From positions 93,393 to 157,392 of the forward strand of contig CABQIK010000001.1 in NCBI GenBank assembly GCA_902464275.1: a DNA stretch of 64,000 nucleotides. Direction: 5' to 3'. The notes below the pieces were generated by a model. It saw only the letters and a program-made list of their open reading frames with translations, was not told where the DNA came from and ran no database searches. Source of the DNA: an uncultured Alphaproteobacteria bacterium. GTDB taxonomy: Bacteria > Pseudomonadota > Alphaproteobacteria > RF32 > CAG-239. The translations under genes were made by a program, and so were the position numbers. Below, piece by piece: positions 24,637 to 32,540 of this stretch; the first letter of the stretch is position 1, and the number at the start of each line of letters is the position of its first letter.

Positions 24637-25275
24637 ATGTATACACAATCAGGAAGAAGTATGGTGGAGATGTTAGGGGTATTAGCGATAATCGGAGTGC
24701 TAAGTGTTGGAGCTATTGCCGGTTACTCCAAGGCTATGCGGAAATATCGGCTCAACAAACAGGCAGAGCAAATTAACAGTATTTTGAACAGCGCTTTATC
24801 TTTCGGAGGAAATTTAGGCAGAGCCTCGGGTAGTGGTTATCAGCGTATTTCATTGATTCCTATTTTAAAAAAGCTGAACGCCATTCCGCAAGAAATGATT
24901 AAAAATAATAACACTTTAAGCGACGCCCTCAATTCAACTATCGCCCTATATGCTGTGCGCGAAAGCACCGGCGGCTCGTATTATCAACTTACTCTCAGCA
25001 ATAATTATGAGCTTGATGTTTGCATGAATGCGGTAAACACTTTTAAGGCGAATGCCGATAATTTAATGCAAATTAACATCAGTTGTTGGCAAGACGGACA
25101 AAATACTGCAATAAAAAGATATAATGGCGACAACTATTGCTCCGGCAACAACTGTATACGCAATATGACCATGCAAAAAATTAATGATTTTTGTTCAACT
25201 TGCCAAAATAAGGAAAGCTTTTTCTTTTCCGTATTATGGAATTATGAGCCTAATCAGCAAAACACCGGCGATTAA
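24637..25275 (+). CDS. type IV pilin-like protein, family member 3
   Basis: 212 residues. The leader is MYTQSG instead of MKSENG, a subtype shared only with member 9 (MNTQSG); the helix RSMVEMLGVLAIIGVL is unchanged, with Arg +1 and Glu +5. The body is Ser/Asn-rich with LNAIPQEMI, VCMNAVN, GDNYCSG, CIRNM, CSTCQ. It shows the family cysteine pattern but low overall similarity to the other variable regions. It lies between carD and the convergent accD gene. Confidence 0.85.
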   Translation: MYTQSGRSMVEMLGVLAIIGVLSVGAIAGYSKAMRKYRLNKQAEQINSILNSALSFGGNLGRASGSGYQRISLIPILKKLNAIPQEMIKNNNTLSDALNSTIALYAVRESTGGSYYQLTLSNNYELDVCMNAVNTFKANADNLMQINISCWQDGQNTAIKRYNGDNYCSGNNCIRNMTMQKINDFCSTCQNKESFFFSVLWNYEPNQQNTGD

Positions 25276-25290
25276 GTCGGTGCGTCAGAA

Positions 25291-26160
25291 CTATTTATTT
25301 ACAATCGGTTGACGGTTTTTGTTGGTTAAAATAGTTAATATTTTAACAAGTTCTTCTTTCATGTGCGCGCGATCAACCACAATATCAACCATACCGTGCT
25401 CTTTTAAGTATTCGGCGCGCTGAAAGCCTTCCGGCAATTTTTCGCGAATCGTTTGTTCTATAACGCGTTGACCGGCAAAACCGATTAAACAGCCTTTTTC
25501 CGCCATATTAACGTCGCCAAGCATAGCAAACGAGGCTGAAACACCGCCGGTGGTGGGGTCGGCTAAAACAGAAATAAACGGAACGCCGTTTTCTTTAAGC
25601 AAATTAACTGCGGCAACCGTGCGCGCCATCTGCATTAATGAAAGCATACCTTCCTGCATGCGCGCGCCGCCTGACGAGGCTACCGTAATCAACGGGATTT
25701 TATTTTTAAGCGCAATATCGGCCGCGGTAACAATCCCCTCACCGACTGCCGTACCCATTGAACCGCCCATAAAGGAAAAATCCATAACCGCAAGCACGCT
25801 ATCGGTTCCGCCGATTTTGCCGCGGGCAACTTTAACGGCGTCTTGATTGCCGGTAGCCTTGCGGTAAGTGCGCAAACGGTCGGTATACTTTTGCGTATCT
25901 TTAAATTTAAGCGGGTCGTCCTGCATGGCCGGCAACGCAATTTCAGTGTATTTTTCATCATCAAAGAGCATTTTTAAGCGCTTATCAACATACAAACGCA
26001 AGTGATGTCCGCACGAGGTGCAAACATACATAGATTTTTTAAGCTCTTTGGAAAAAAGCATTTGATTGCACGCCGGACATTTAACCCATAAATTATCGGC
26101 AATCTCTTTCGGCGTCGTCTTTTGAATTTTAGGACGAACAATATCGGTAAACCAATTCAT
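25291..26160 (-). CDS. accD: acetyl-CoA carboxylase carboxyltransferase subunit beta
   Basis: 289 residues. The N-terminal four-cysteine zinc ribbon is CPACNQMLF...CTSCGH (about 33-56), followed by the crotonase-like carboxyltransferase core with SSGGARMQEG and DPTTGGVSASF. It transfers carboxyl from biotin to acetyl-CoA in fatty acid synthesis. Transcribed after lapA and ihfB. Confidence 0.95.
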   Translation of the reverse strand: MNWFTDIVRPKIQKTTPKEIADNLWVKCPACNQMLFSKELKKSMYVCTSCGHHLRLYVDKRLKMLFDDEKYTEIALPAMQDDPLKFKDTQKYTDRLRTYRKATGNQDAVKVARGKIGGTDSVLAVMDFSFMGGSMGTAVGEGIVTAADIALKNKIPLITVASSGGARMQEGMLSLMQMARTVAAVNLLKENGVPFISVLADPTTGGVSASFAMLGDVNMAEKGCLIGFAGQRVIEQTIREKLPEGFQRAEYLKEHGMVDIVVDRAHMKEELVKILTILTNKNRQPIVNK

Positions 26161-26176
26161 GATATGACCTTATGTT

Positions 26177-26566
26177 TTAATTGTCTTTTTTGAATGAGAA
26201 AAAGCCCGCGACTTTTTCTTTGAACGGAACCTTTGGTTCTTTGGGCTCCTGATGTTTTAAAACTTCAAAATTTTCTTGCAGACTTGAAAATTTTTCATGC
26301 AGTTTTTCATGCTCTTTATTAAGGGCTTTGTTGGCCTTTTTTTGATGGCGAAGCTGCGCGCGGAGCGGAGCATTAGCCACAAAAGCGTCAAGTCTGCCAA
26401 GCAGGTAGCCGGCAAAAAACAGCACCAAAATCAGCACGCTTAACGAAACGGTAATATCCAGATTAAAGGGCTTAATGTTAAATGTTGCAAAGTCGTTATT
26501 AATAACGGCAAAAATAATTACAACAAGTATCAACGGAATTTCAATTAAATGTCTGATAAAATTCAT
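26177..26566 (-). CDS. lapA: LapA-domain membrane protein (DUF1049)
   Basis: 129 residues with two membrane helices (about 8-24 and 42-60), the second ending AGYLLGRLDAFV, then a cytoplasmic coiled coil rich in Lys/Glu. LapA-family proteins act with LapB in LPS assembly control in enterobacteria; the role here is inferred. Position immediately after ihfB is conserved. Confidence 0.8.
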   Translation of the reverse strand: MNFIRHLIEIPLILVVIIFAVINNDFATFNIKPFNLDITVSLSVLILVLFFAGYLLGRLDAFVANAPLRAQLRHQKKANKALNKEHEKLHEKFSSLQENFEVLKHQEPKEPKVPFKEKVAGFFSFKKDN

Positions 26567-26621
26567 AATTTAGCCCTTTCTCTGAATAGTGTTAAAACGG
26601 CTGCCGGCTGAGGCTTAAAAT

Positions 26622-26906
26622 TTAAGCCTTAGAGTTAAGCTGCTCGTGTAATTCTTTACCGGTTTTAAAGTGAGCAATGCAGCGTTCTTCAACATTAACC
26701 TTTTCACCGGTGCGCGGATTTTTAGCAACGCGCGGCGAACGTTTGCGAACCGAAAACGCGCCAAAACCACGAAATTCAACTCTGTCGCCTTTGGCAAGAG
26801 TATCAATAATCTTATCAAAAACAACGTTAACAATTCTTTCCACATCGCGAAGCATCAAATTAGGATTTTTAGCCGCAATTTTTTCAATTAATTCTGATTT
26901 AGTCAC
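26622..26906 (-). CDS. ihfB: integration host factor subunit beta
   Basis: 94 residues of the HU/IHF family, a DNA-bending protein. TKSELIEKIAAKNP opens the helical body. The beta-arm has KNPRTGEKVNVEER and the fold ends HFKTGKELHEQLN. GDRVEFRGFGAFSVR is the family signature. The start is GTG 26906 with GAGGA five bases upstream; this gives the normal IHF-beta length. Confidence 0.92.
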   Translation of the reverse strand: MTKSELIEKIAAKNPNLMLRDVERIVNVVFDKIIDTLAKGDRVEFRGFGAFSVRKRSPRVAKNPRTGEKVNVEERCIAHFKTGKELHEQLNSKA

Positions 26907-26987
26907 TTTTTCCTCTTTATTTACTGTTAAAAACAATTATCTTTGTTGATAAATACCGCTTATTTTACCAAATTTCCACCTTTATTT

Positions 26988-27644
26988 TTATTTTACACAG
27001 ACATCAGGCGCTTTTAAATATAAAGGCTTTGGAAAATCAGTGGTTTTATTTAAGAATCTTTTTATACCGATTAACGCCAATTTGTCAACAGGCGGGTTAA
27101 AATGAGTTTTAACCGCATGCAGATGCAAACCGCTCGGCTTGTTTAAAAAGCGCTCCACCCCGTCGCCGGCAAACGAAACCGATTTACCTTGCAAAGCGCG
27201 GATTATGTCATCATAAAACGATGTTGCCGGCTCTGAAAGCTTGTTGAGCGCGGCATCGTAATACTGCACATAATAGTCTTCGCGTTTGGTTTCAATTAAA
27301 ACCACGTTAACTTCAGCCAATTCTTCCGGCGCAAAATCAGCGGCATAAGTATCAAACGCCGAAACGCCGCAAACCGTAACGCTCGGAGCCGCAAGCGCAA
27401 ACGCTCTGGCCGCCGCCACGGAAGAGCGCACGCCGGTAAATGAGCCCGGACCGGTGCAAACCACCGCCAAATTTAAGTTTTTAAATTCTAAATTATGTTC
27501 GCGTAACATAGCGGCAATCTGCGGCATTAAAACTTCCGCCTGCCCGAAATCCATTTCTTGTTCAAAACGAGCAACCTCGTTATTATCATTAAACAATGCC
27601 AATGAGCAAAAGTTTGAGGTTGTATCAAACGCCAATGTAAACAT
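26988..27644 (-). CDS. tsaB: tRNA threonylcarbamoyladenosine biosynthesis protein TsaB
   Basis: 218 residues of the ASKHA fold. TsaB scaffolds TsaD and TsaE in making t6A37 on ANN-decoding tRNAs. The N-terminus LAFDTTSNFCSLAL and the segment CTGPGSFTGVRSSVAAA are diagnostic. Divergent from the PAS gene. Confidence 0.92.
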   Translation of the reverse strand: MFTLAFDTTSNFCSLALFNDNNEVARFEQEMDFGQAEVLMPQIAAMLREHNLEFKNLNLAVVCTGPGSFTGVRSSVAAARAFALAAPSVTVCGVSAFDTYAADFAPEELAEVNVVLIETKREDYYVQYYDAALNKLSEPATSFYDDIIRALQGKSVSFAGDGVERFLNKPSGLHLHAVKTHFNPPVDKLALIGIKRFLNKTTDFPKPLYLKAPDVCVK

Positions 27645-27739
27645 TTTTATTCACTACCCTAAAATTTAGTTTGCGTATTTGCTTTTATAATATAGAATTT
27701 CAGGATAAACAACGATTATTTCATTTTTTGGAAAAAGAT

Positions 27740-29380
27740 ATGAGTGCCGACCAGTTAAAAGATATGCTTTACTTCTGCTTTGCGGCGGGGATTGCGCTTA
27801 TTGTGATTGTGGTTTCATTAAAAATAAGCCTTGCCCGACTCCGCCAAAAAAACTATTTTTTGAATCGAGACCGCGAGCGTTACGCCGAAACTTTATACGC
27901 CTCAAAAGACGGTTATTTTGCCTTTGTATACCCCGATGAGCGCATTAAAGACCCGCGCAAAACCGTGCGCGAGCGTTGTTCAAGGCGCTTGGCGGTAATG
28001 CTTAACCTCAAAGGCGGTACCCAATCATCTTTTGCCGATGTTATGGAAGCTTTTTATAAAGACGATGCCAAAAAAATTGCCAAATATCTGGCCTTAATGC
28101 AAGATGAAGGCGTGCCGTTTGAAGATACTTTTATGCTTAAAAACGTTAATCGCAGTATCAGTATTTTCGGGGCGCGCATTAACGGAACCGACGGCAACCT
28201 TTATTGCGACATGCTTTGGTTCAGAGATTTAAGCGAAGACATGCTCAAAATTAACCGCTTGGAAGAAGATAAAAAACTGCTCGGAGCCAAGCTCGGCAAT
28301 CTGGAAACTTTAATTAACACCCTGAATATTCCGCTGTGGCTGCGCGATGAAAACTTAAACATTATTATCAGCAACAAAAAATATAATGAAATTGCAGGAG
28401 TGGAAAAACCGCAGGGCGAATCGGCAAACGAGCTTGGCGGAACCGCCGCCGTTGCCCGCGAGTTGGCGCAAAACGCGCAAGCTCACAACAAAGCTCAGCA
28501 CAAATCGGTTAACTTGGTTATCAACGGAGAATCCAAACATTTTGAGCTGACTGAAACTCCGTACCACCGCGGCAATGATTTGAACAGAATCGGCACGGCG
28601 GGCGCGTTGCTTGACATTACCGAGCTTGATGAAGTTAAGCGCACTTTTACCATTCATCAAAACGCGCACCTTGAAGTTTTGTCGGCTTTGGGCACGGCCT
28701 TTGCCATTTTTAACACGCGGCAAAAACTTATTTTTCATAACAAAGCCTTTGCCAATATGTGGAATTTAAGCGCCGAATTTTTGGAACGCAGTCCCTCGTA
28801 CGGCGAATTTTTGGATAAAATCAGGGAAAACCGCCTGCTTGAAGAGGTCAGCGATTTTCGCTCATATTGCCGCAACGAAGAAAAAGTTTTTAAGGATTTG
28901 ATTGAACCGAAAGAAAAACTTTTACACCTGCCGGACGGACGCACGTTCAGGCGCATGATTGCCCCGCACCCCAACGGACTGATTTTTGCTTTTGAAGACG
29001 TTTCCGACCGGCTTGCCGCAACCCGCACGGTAAACGAGATGGTTGACGTGCAACAAAAAATTTTAGACAACGTTGACGATGCTATTATTATTTTCAGCTC
29101 GGATCAGCGCCTGAAATATTTTAACAAAAAATATCAGAGCTTATGGAAAATCAATGCCGAAAAACTGCAAAAATCATTCTTTTTGGCAGATGTGCTTGAA
29201 GAACAAAAAATATTTTTCGGCAATGCCGCAAACTGGGAAAATTTAAAGCAAGGCATGATGGCGCAGCTTATTAACACCTGCTCGCGTTTTGCGCTTGAGC
29301 GCGCCGACGGAATTAAAGTTAACGTTATTCCGGTAACACTGCCCGACGAATCGTTAATGATAAGATATGTTGTAAATTAA
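27740..29380 (+). CDS. membrane-anchored multi-PAS protein without a kinase domain
   Basis: 546 residues. One N-terminal membrane helix (about 7-28) is followed by charged linker and at least three PAS-like modules: around 190-300 (LIN TLNIPLWLRDENLNIIISNKKYN), 310-440 (VLSALGTAFAIFNTRQKLIFHNKAF) and 450-546 (ILDNVDDAIIIFSSDQRLKYFNKKY). Related alphaproteobacterial proteins at this locus continue into HisKA and HATPase domains; here the frame stops directly after the last PAS, and no kinase fragment follows. It could be a degenerate sensor or one that signals through a partner. ATG 27740 is preferred to an upstream TTG. Confidence 0.75.
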   Translation: MSADQLKDMLYFCFAAGIALIVIVVSLKISLARLRQKNYFLNRDRERYAETLYASKDGYFAFVYPDERIKDPRKTVRERCSRRLAVMLNLKGGTQSSFADVMEAFYKDDAKKIAKYLALMQDEGVPFEDTFMLKNVNRSISIFGARINGTDGNLYCDMLWFRDLSEDMLKINRLEEDKKLLGAKLGNLETLINTLNIPLWLRDENLNIIISNKKYNEIAGVEKPQGESANELGGTAAVARELAQNAQAHNKAQHKSVNLVINGESKHFELTETPYHRGNDLNRIGTAGALLDITELDEVKRTFTIHQNAHLEVLSALGTAFAIFNTRQKLIFHNKAFANMWNLSAEFLERSPSYGEFLDKIRENRLLEEVSDFRSYCRNEEKVFKDLIEPKEKLLHLPDGRTFRRMIAPHPNGLIFAFEDVSDRLAATRTVNEMVDVQQKILDNVDDAIIIFSSDQRLKYFNKKYQSLWKINAEKLQKSFFLADVLEEQKIFFGNAANWENLKQGMMAQLINTCSRFALERADGIKVNVIPVTLPDESLMIRYVVN

Positions 29381-29449
29381 TTTTGACATCGGGAGCGTTA
29401 TATGTCATATTATTTACATTGGGTTTAATTGTTAACCGAAGAGGAAAAC

Positions 29450-30307
29450 GTGGCTATTAATCGTGACGACGAATCTCAAGAAGATGACGAAGCCGTTTTT
29501 GATTGGAAAAAAAACGGGTTTGATAAAAACGAACGTCTTTCTTTGCGCATAAACGCCAAAGAAGCAGATAATTATAATGCCCGCAAAAAAAATCAGCCTC
29601 ACAAAACGAATCGTCCTGAAAATTTGGCCGCCGGTTTGAAAAAACTGCGTAAAAAAATTCGCGAAGTTTACGATGATGAGGAGGATGATGAGGAAAATGA
29701 CACCATTTTTGCGCCGATTCAATACGCCAAAGAAGAAGACAACCCGTTGCTCAATGCCTTAAATGAAGACGAAAAGCGTTTGTTTTACCAAAAACAGCGC
29801 ATGGAAAACGTTAATATGCAGCAAACCGCCGGTAAAATGGAAGCGTTGCACATTGCCAACAATTTGGCGCGTGAAAGCGGACTGCGCGAAATCAGCCGCA
29901 AAGCCATTGCCAGCGGCATGCAGGAAGCAACTTTCAGACCTGAAGAGATGCAAGAAAAAGTTATAAAAAAAGAAGTTTCGGGCAAACTCGGCATTAAAGG
30001 CAAAATTGAAGACGGCAAAATTATTTCAGCCGCGCGCGGTATTAAAAAAATTGAAAAAATGGGCGGAAAAGAAGCCGCCAAAAATTTGGATATGCGCGAT
30101 GTGGTAAAGGCCGGCGAAGAAAAGCTTGATGAAATTAAACTTGCGGAGCTGATTTTGGAAAAATCAGGGCAAGACGTTAAAAAGCGCAAAGAGCGTTTTA
30201 AAACCGGCAAAGACAAACTCCGCCTTAAAAACTTTGAACAGCCCAAAGAAAAAAACAAACAAAAAAATGACACCGTGAAAAAGAAAAATTTAGATTTAGG
30301 ACGATAA
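29450..30307 (+). CDS. hypothetical highly charged protein
   Basis: 285 residues, very rich in Lys, Glu, Asp and Asn, with no signal peptide or membrane helix. Acidic patches (YDDEEDDEEND) alternate with basic ones (LKKLRKKIREV, and a Lys-rich C-terminus). Much of it is predicted helical or disordered. GTG 29450 is taken as start because GAGG lies five bases upstream. No family is recognised; it precedes the PTS-like genes. Confidence 0.65.
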   Translation: MAINRDDESQEDDEAVFDWKKNGFDKNERLSLRINAKEADNYNARKKNQPHKTNRPENLAAGLKKLRKKIREVYDDEEDDEENDTIFAPIQYAKEEDNPLLNALNEDEKRLFYQKQRMENVNMQQTAGKMEALHIANNLARESGLREISRKAIASGMQEATFRPEEMQEKVIKKEVSGKLGIKGKIEDGKIISAARGIKKIEKMGGKEAAKNLDMRDVVKAGEEKLDEIKLAELILEKSGQDVKKRKERFKTGKDKLRLKNFEQPKEKNKQKNDTVKKKNLDLGR

Positions 30308-30387
30308 ATTATAAGTCTAAATTGACAGGCTGAAACAGACGTACTATTATAGCTTAAAATTAACATTATTTGATTTAAGGAAACACT

Positions 30388-30804
30388 ATGGAAAATCAAT
30401 ATTACACCCTGATTGAAAAGCAGGATTTTTACGAGATTATTGAAAATAAATACGGTGAACTCGCCGTTTTTATTGATGCTCGTTCCGGCTCACCGGTTAA
30501 TCCGGTGTTAGAATTTGACGGCAAGCAAACCGCGCTTTTAAAACGTGATGATCGTTTGGCCGTTAGGTTAGATAATATTGATTCAGAGACCAAAAATGTG
30601 CTTGCCGAAGCTGAATTTGTGATGATTGTTGAGCTGACCGGCGATGTGGTTGAGCGCGTTTACGGCGTTCCGGTTGATAATGTGGAAGAAATTGTGTTCA
30701 AAGGCAAACAGACCCGCGCCGATGAACTGGTTAAAGCCAAAAGCCGCGCTGATGTTATTAAGCAGTTCGGCGCAATCAGAACTTGGACAGGCGGTGTAAA
30801 ATAA
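30388..30804 (+). CDS. conserved hypothetical protein upstream of PTS genes
   Basis: 138 residues, soluble, mixed alpha/beta, no recognised domain (FVMIVELTGDVVERVYGVPVDN is the best-ordered stretch). AAGGAAA precedes the ATG. Its stop overlaps the EIIA start by one base, so it belongs to the same operon. In many alphaproteobacteria HPr kinase occupies this place, but this protein lacks a Walker A, so it is not HprK. Confidence 0.65.
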   Translation: MENQYYTLIEKQDFYEIIENKYGELAVFIDARSGSPVNPVLEFDGKQTALLKRDDRLAVRLDNIDSETKNVLAEAEFVMIVELTGDVVERVYGVPVDNVEEIVFKGKQTRADELVKAKSRADVIKQFGAIRTWTGGVK

Positions 30805-31202
30805 TGATCGGATTAGTTTTAGTTACTCACGGACATTTGGCGGAAGAATTTATTTCAGCCATGGAGCATGTGGTCGGGCCGCAAAAACAGGTGGCGGCGG
30901 TATGTATCGGACCTGATGACGATATGGAAAGCCGCAGAAGCGAAATTTTGCAAAAAGTTAACAATGTTGATACCGGCAACGGCGTTGCGGTGTTAACCGA
31001 TATGTTCGGCGGAACGCCTTCAAATTTGGCAATTTCAATTATGGACAAAGCCAATGTTGAAATTTTGGCCGGCGCCAATTTGCCGATGCTGATAAAACTT
31101 GCCTCGTTGCGTAAAGACTGCTCGCTCAAAGAAAGCGTTATCGGCGCGCAGGAAGCAGGCAAAAAATATATTAACATTGCTTCACAGCTGTTAGGGCAGT
31201 AA
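30804..31202 (+). CDS. PTS EIIA component, mannose family
   Basis: 132 residues with the EIIA-Man fold: IGLVLVTHGHLAEEF carries the phospho-accepting His10, and LTDMFGGTPSNLA is the family signature. In alphaproteobacteria this protein works with HPr and EI-Ntr in a regulatory, not sugar-transporting, phosphorelay; no EIIB/C genes are here, in agreement. Overlaps its upstream neighbour and lies two bases before ptsH. Confidence 0.9.
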   Translation: MIGLVLVTHGHLAEEFISAMEHVVGPQKQVAAVCIGPDDDMESRRSEILQKVNNVDTGNGVAVLTDMFGGTPSNLAISIMDKANVEILAGANLPMLIKLASLRKDCSLKESVIGAQEAGKKYINIASQLLGQ

Positions 31203-31204
31203 TA

Positions 31205-31504
31205 ATGAGCTCAGATACCACCACTGCCGAAAACGGCGTTATTAATGTTGATTTGGAAATTAAAAATCAAAAAGGATTGCACGCCCGCGCCGCCGCTGCG
31301 TTTGTTAAATGCGCCGAACCGTTTGACGCTGAAATTACGGTTGAACGTATCGGGCAGGAAGTCAGCGGATGCTCAATTATGGGGCTGATGATGCTTGCGG
31401 CCGCCAAAGGCACGGTTATTCATGTGCATGCCAAAGGCAATCAGGCTAAAGAGGCCGTGGAAGCTATTTCTAATCTGGTCAACTGCAAATTCGGTGAAGA
31501 TTAG
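31205..31504 (+). CDS. ptsH: phosphocarrier protein HPr
   Basis: 99 residues. GLHARAAAAFVKCA contains the active-site histidine, and SGCSIMGLMMLAAAKG the regulatory serine region recognised by HPr kinase in organisms that have it. A ten-residue N-terminal extension precedes the usual fold. Together with the EIIA upstream and ptsN at 38546 it indicates a nitrogen-type regulatory PTS. The stop overlaps the GTG start of the methyltransferase gene. Confidence 0.93.
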   Translation: MSSDTTTAENGVINVDLEIKNQKGLHARAAAAFVKCAEPFDAEITVERIGQEVSGCSIMGLMMLAAAKGTVIHVHAKGNQAKEAVEAISNLVNCKFGED

Positions 31505-32433
31505 TGACTGAAAAAGCACCCAAAAACAGAACCATTACCCTAAACAACAAACAAATTGCGCAATATGCGGCGCAAGCGGTTAAGCTTTCGGCTCCGGCCG
31601 GCGCAGACGATATATGCGATAAAATTTTGTGGCAGGATACGTTTCGGGCGCTTAATTATCTTCCGGATAAATGCGTTGACTTAATGATTGTTGACCCGCC
31701 GTACAATATGCGCAAAGTTTTCGGCACCAATCTGTTTAAGGCCATGGATTTTAAAGAATATCAACAATGGTTAAATAAGTGGCTTAAAAAAACGGCGCGA
31801 ATATTAAAAGACAACGCCTCGGTTTATATTTGTTCCGATTGGAAAACCTCGCTTGCCATTCCGCAAATTGCCGGAAAATATTTTGTGTTGCAAAACCGCA
31901 TTTCGTGGGAGCGCGAAAAAGGCCGCAGCGCGGCAAACAACTGGAAAAACTGCTTAGAAGATATTTGGTTTTTTACAAAATCTGACAATTATACTTTTAA
32001 TTTAGACGCGGTTAAAGTAACGCGCAACGTGCTTGCTCCGTATCGTGATTTTAGCGGAACTCCCAAAGATTGGACCGAAACAGACGGACAAAAACAGCGT
32101 TTAACCTCGCCTTCTAACATCTGGACCGATATTTCGGTGCCGTTTTGGTCAATGCCCGAAAACACCCCTCACCCCACGCAAAAGCCCGAAAAACTGATTG
32201 CCAAACTGATTTTGGCCTCAAGCAACGCCGGCGATTTGGTTTTTGACCCGTTTTCCGGCTCCGGCACCACCGCGGTCACCGCCAAAAAACTCGGGCGGCA
32301 TTATCTGGGTATTGAGCGTGAAAAAGAATATGTTGCATACACTATGTACCGCTTGCAAAAAGCCGAGAGCGATAAATCTATTCAGGGCTATGAAGACGGC
32401 GTATTTAAATTGCGCTTCGGCAGGTTGGGATAA
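31504..32433 (+). CDS. orphan DNA methyltransferase, beta-class (N4/N6)
   Basis: 309 residues. Motif IV (VDPPYNM, about residue 65) comes before motif I (DPFSGSGTTA, about 255), the order of beta-class amino-methyltransferases, with HPTQKPEKL as motif X region before it. CcrM belongs to this class, but this protein lacks the C-terminal domain of CcrM, so its target may differ. No restriction endonuclease is nearby, pointing to an orphan regulatory methylase. The start is GTG overlapping ptsH, which ties it to the PTS operon, an odd place for a methylase. The pilin cassettes each contain a GANTC site. Confidence 0.82.
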   Translation: MTEKAPKNRTITLNNKQIAQYAAQAVKLSAPAGADDICDKILWQDTFRALNYLPDKCVDLMIVDPPYNMRKVFGTNLFKAMDFKEYQQWLNKWLKKTARILKDNASVYICSDWKTSLAIPQIAGKYFVLQNRISWEREKGRSAANNWKNCLEDIWFFTKSDNYTFNLDAVKVTRNVLAPYRDFSGTPKDWTETDGQKQRLTSPSNIWTDISVPFWSMPENTPHPTQKPEKLIAKLILASSNAGDLVFDPFSGSGTTAVTAKKLGRHYLGIEREKEYVAYTMYRLQKAESDKSIQGYEDGVFKLRFGRLG

Positions 32434-32447
32434 ACCTTGCAAATATA

Positions 32448-32476
32448 CTTGAGTTTTAAGCGCAAACACCTTATAT
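32448..32476 (+). promoter_or_regulatory. probable sigma-32 promoter of ftsH
   Basis: CTTGAG (32448-32453), 16 bp, CTTATAT (32470-32476). This fits the alphaproteobacterial RpoH pattern (CTTGA, then CyTATnT). FtsH is a classical sigma-32 regulon member, and rpoH itself is in this window. Confidence 0.55.
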
Positions 32477-32540
32477 ATAAAAAAGATGAACTTTCCGGCT
32501 TATTTTTAAGCGGACAATCCGTGTTGAAGGAATTGATTTA

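Noticed and set aside
31504..32433. Calling the methyltransferase CcrM
   Set aside because: It is of the same class but lacks the C-terminal domain and the usual CcrM middle region; specificity cannot be read from sequence.
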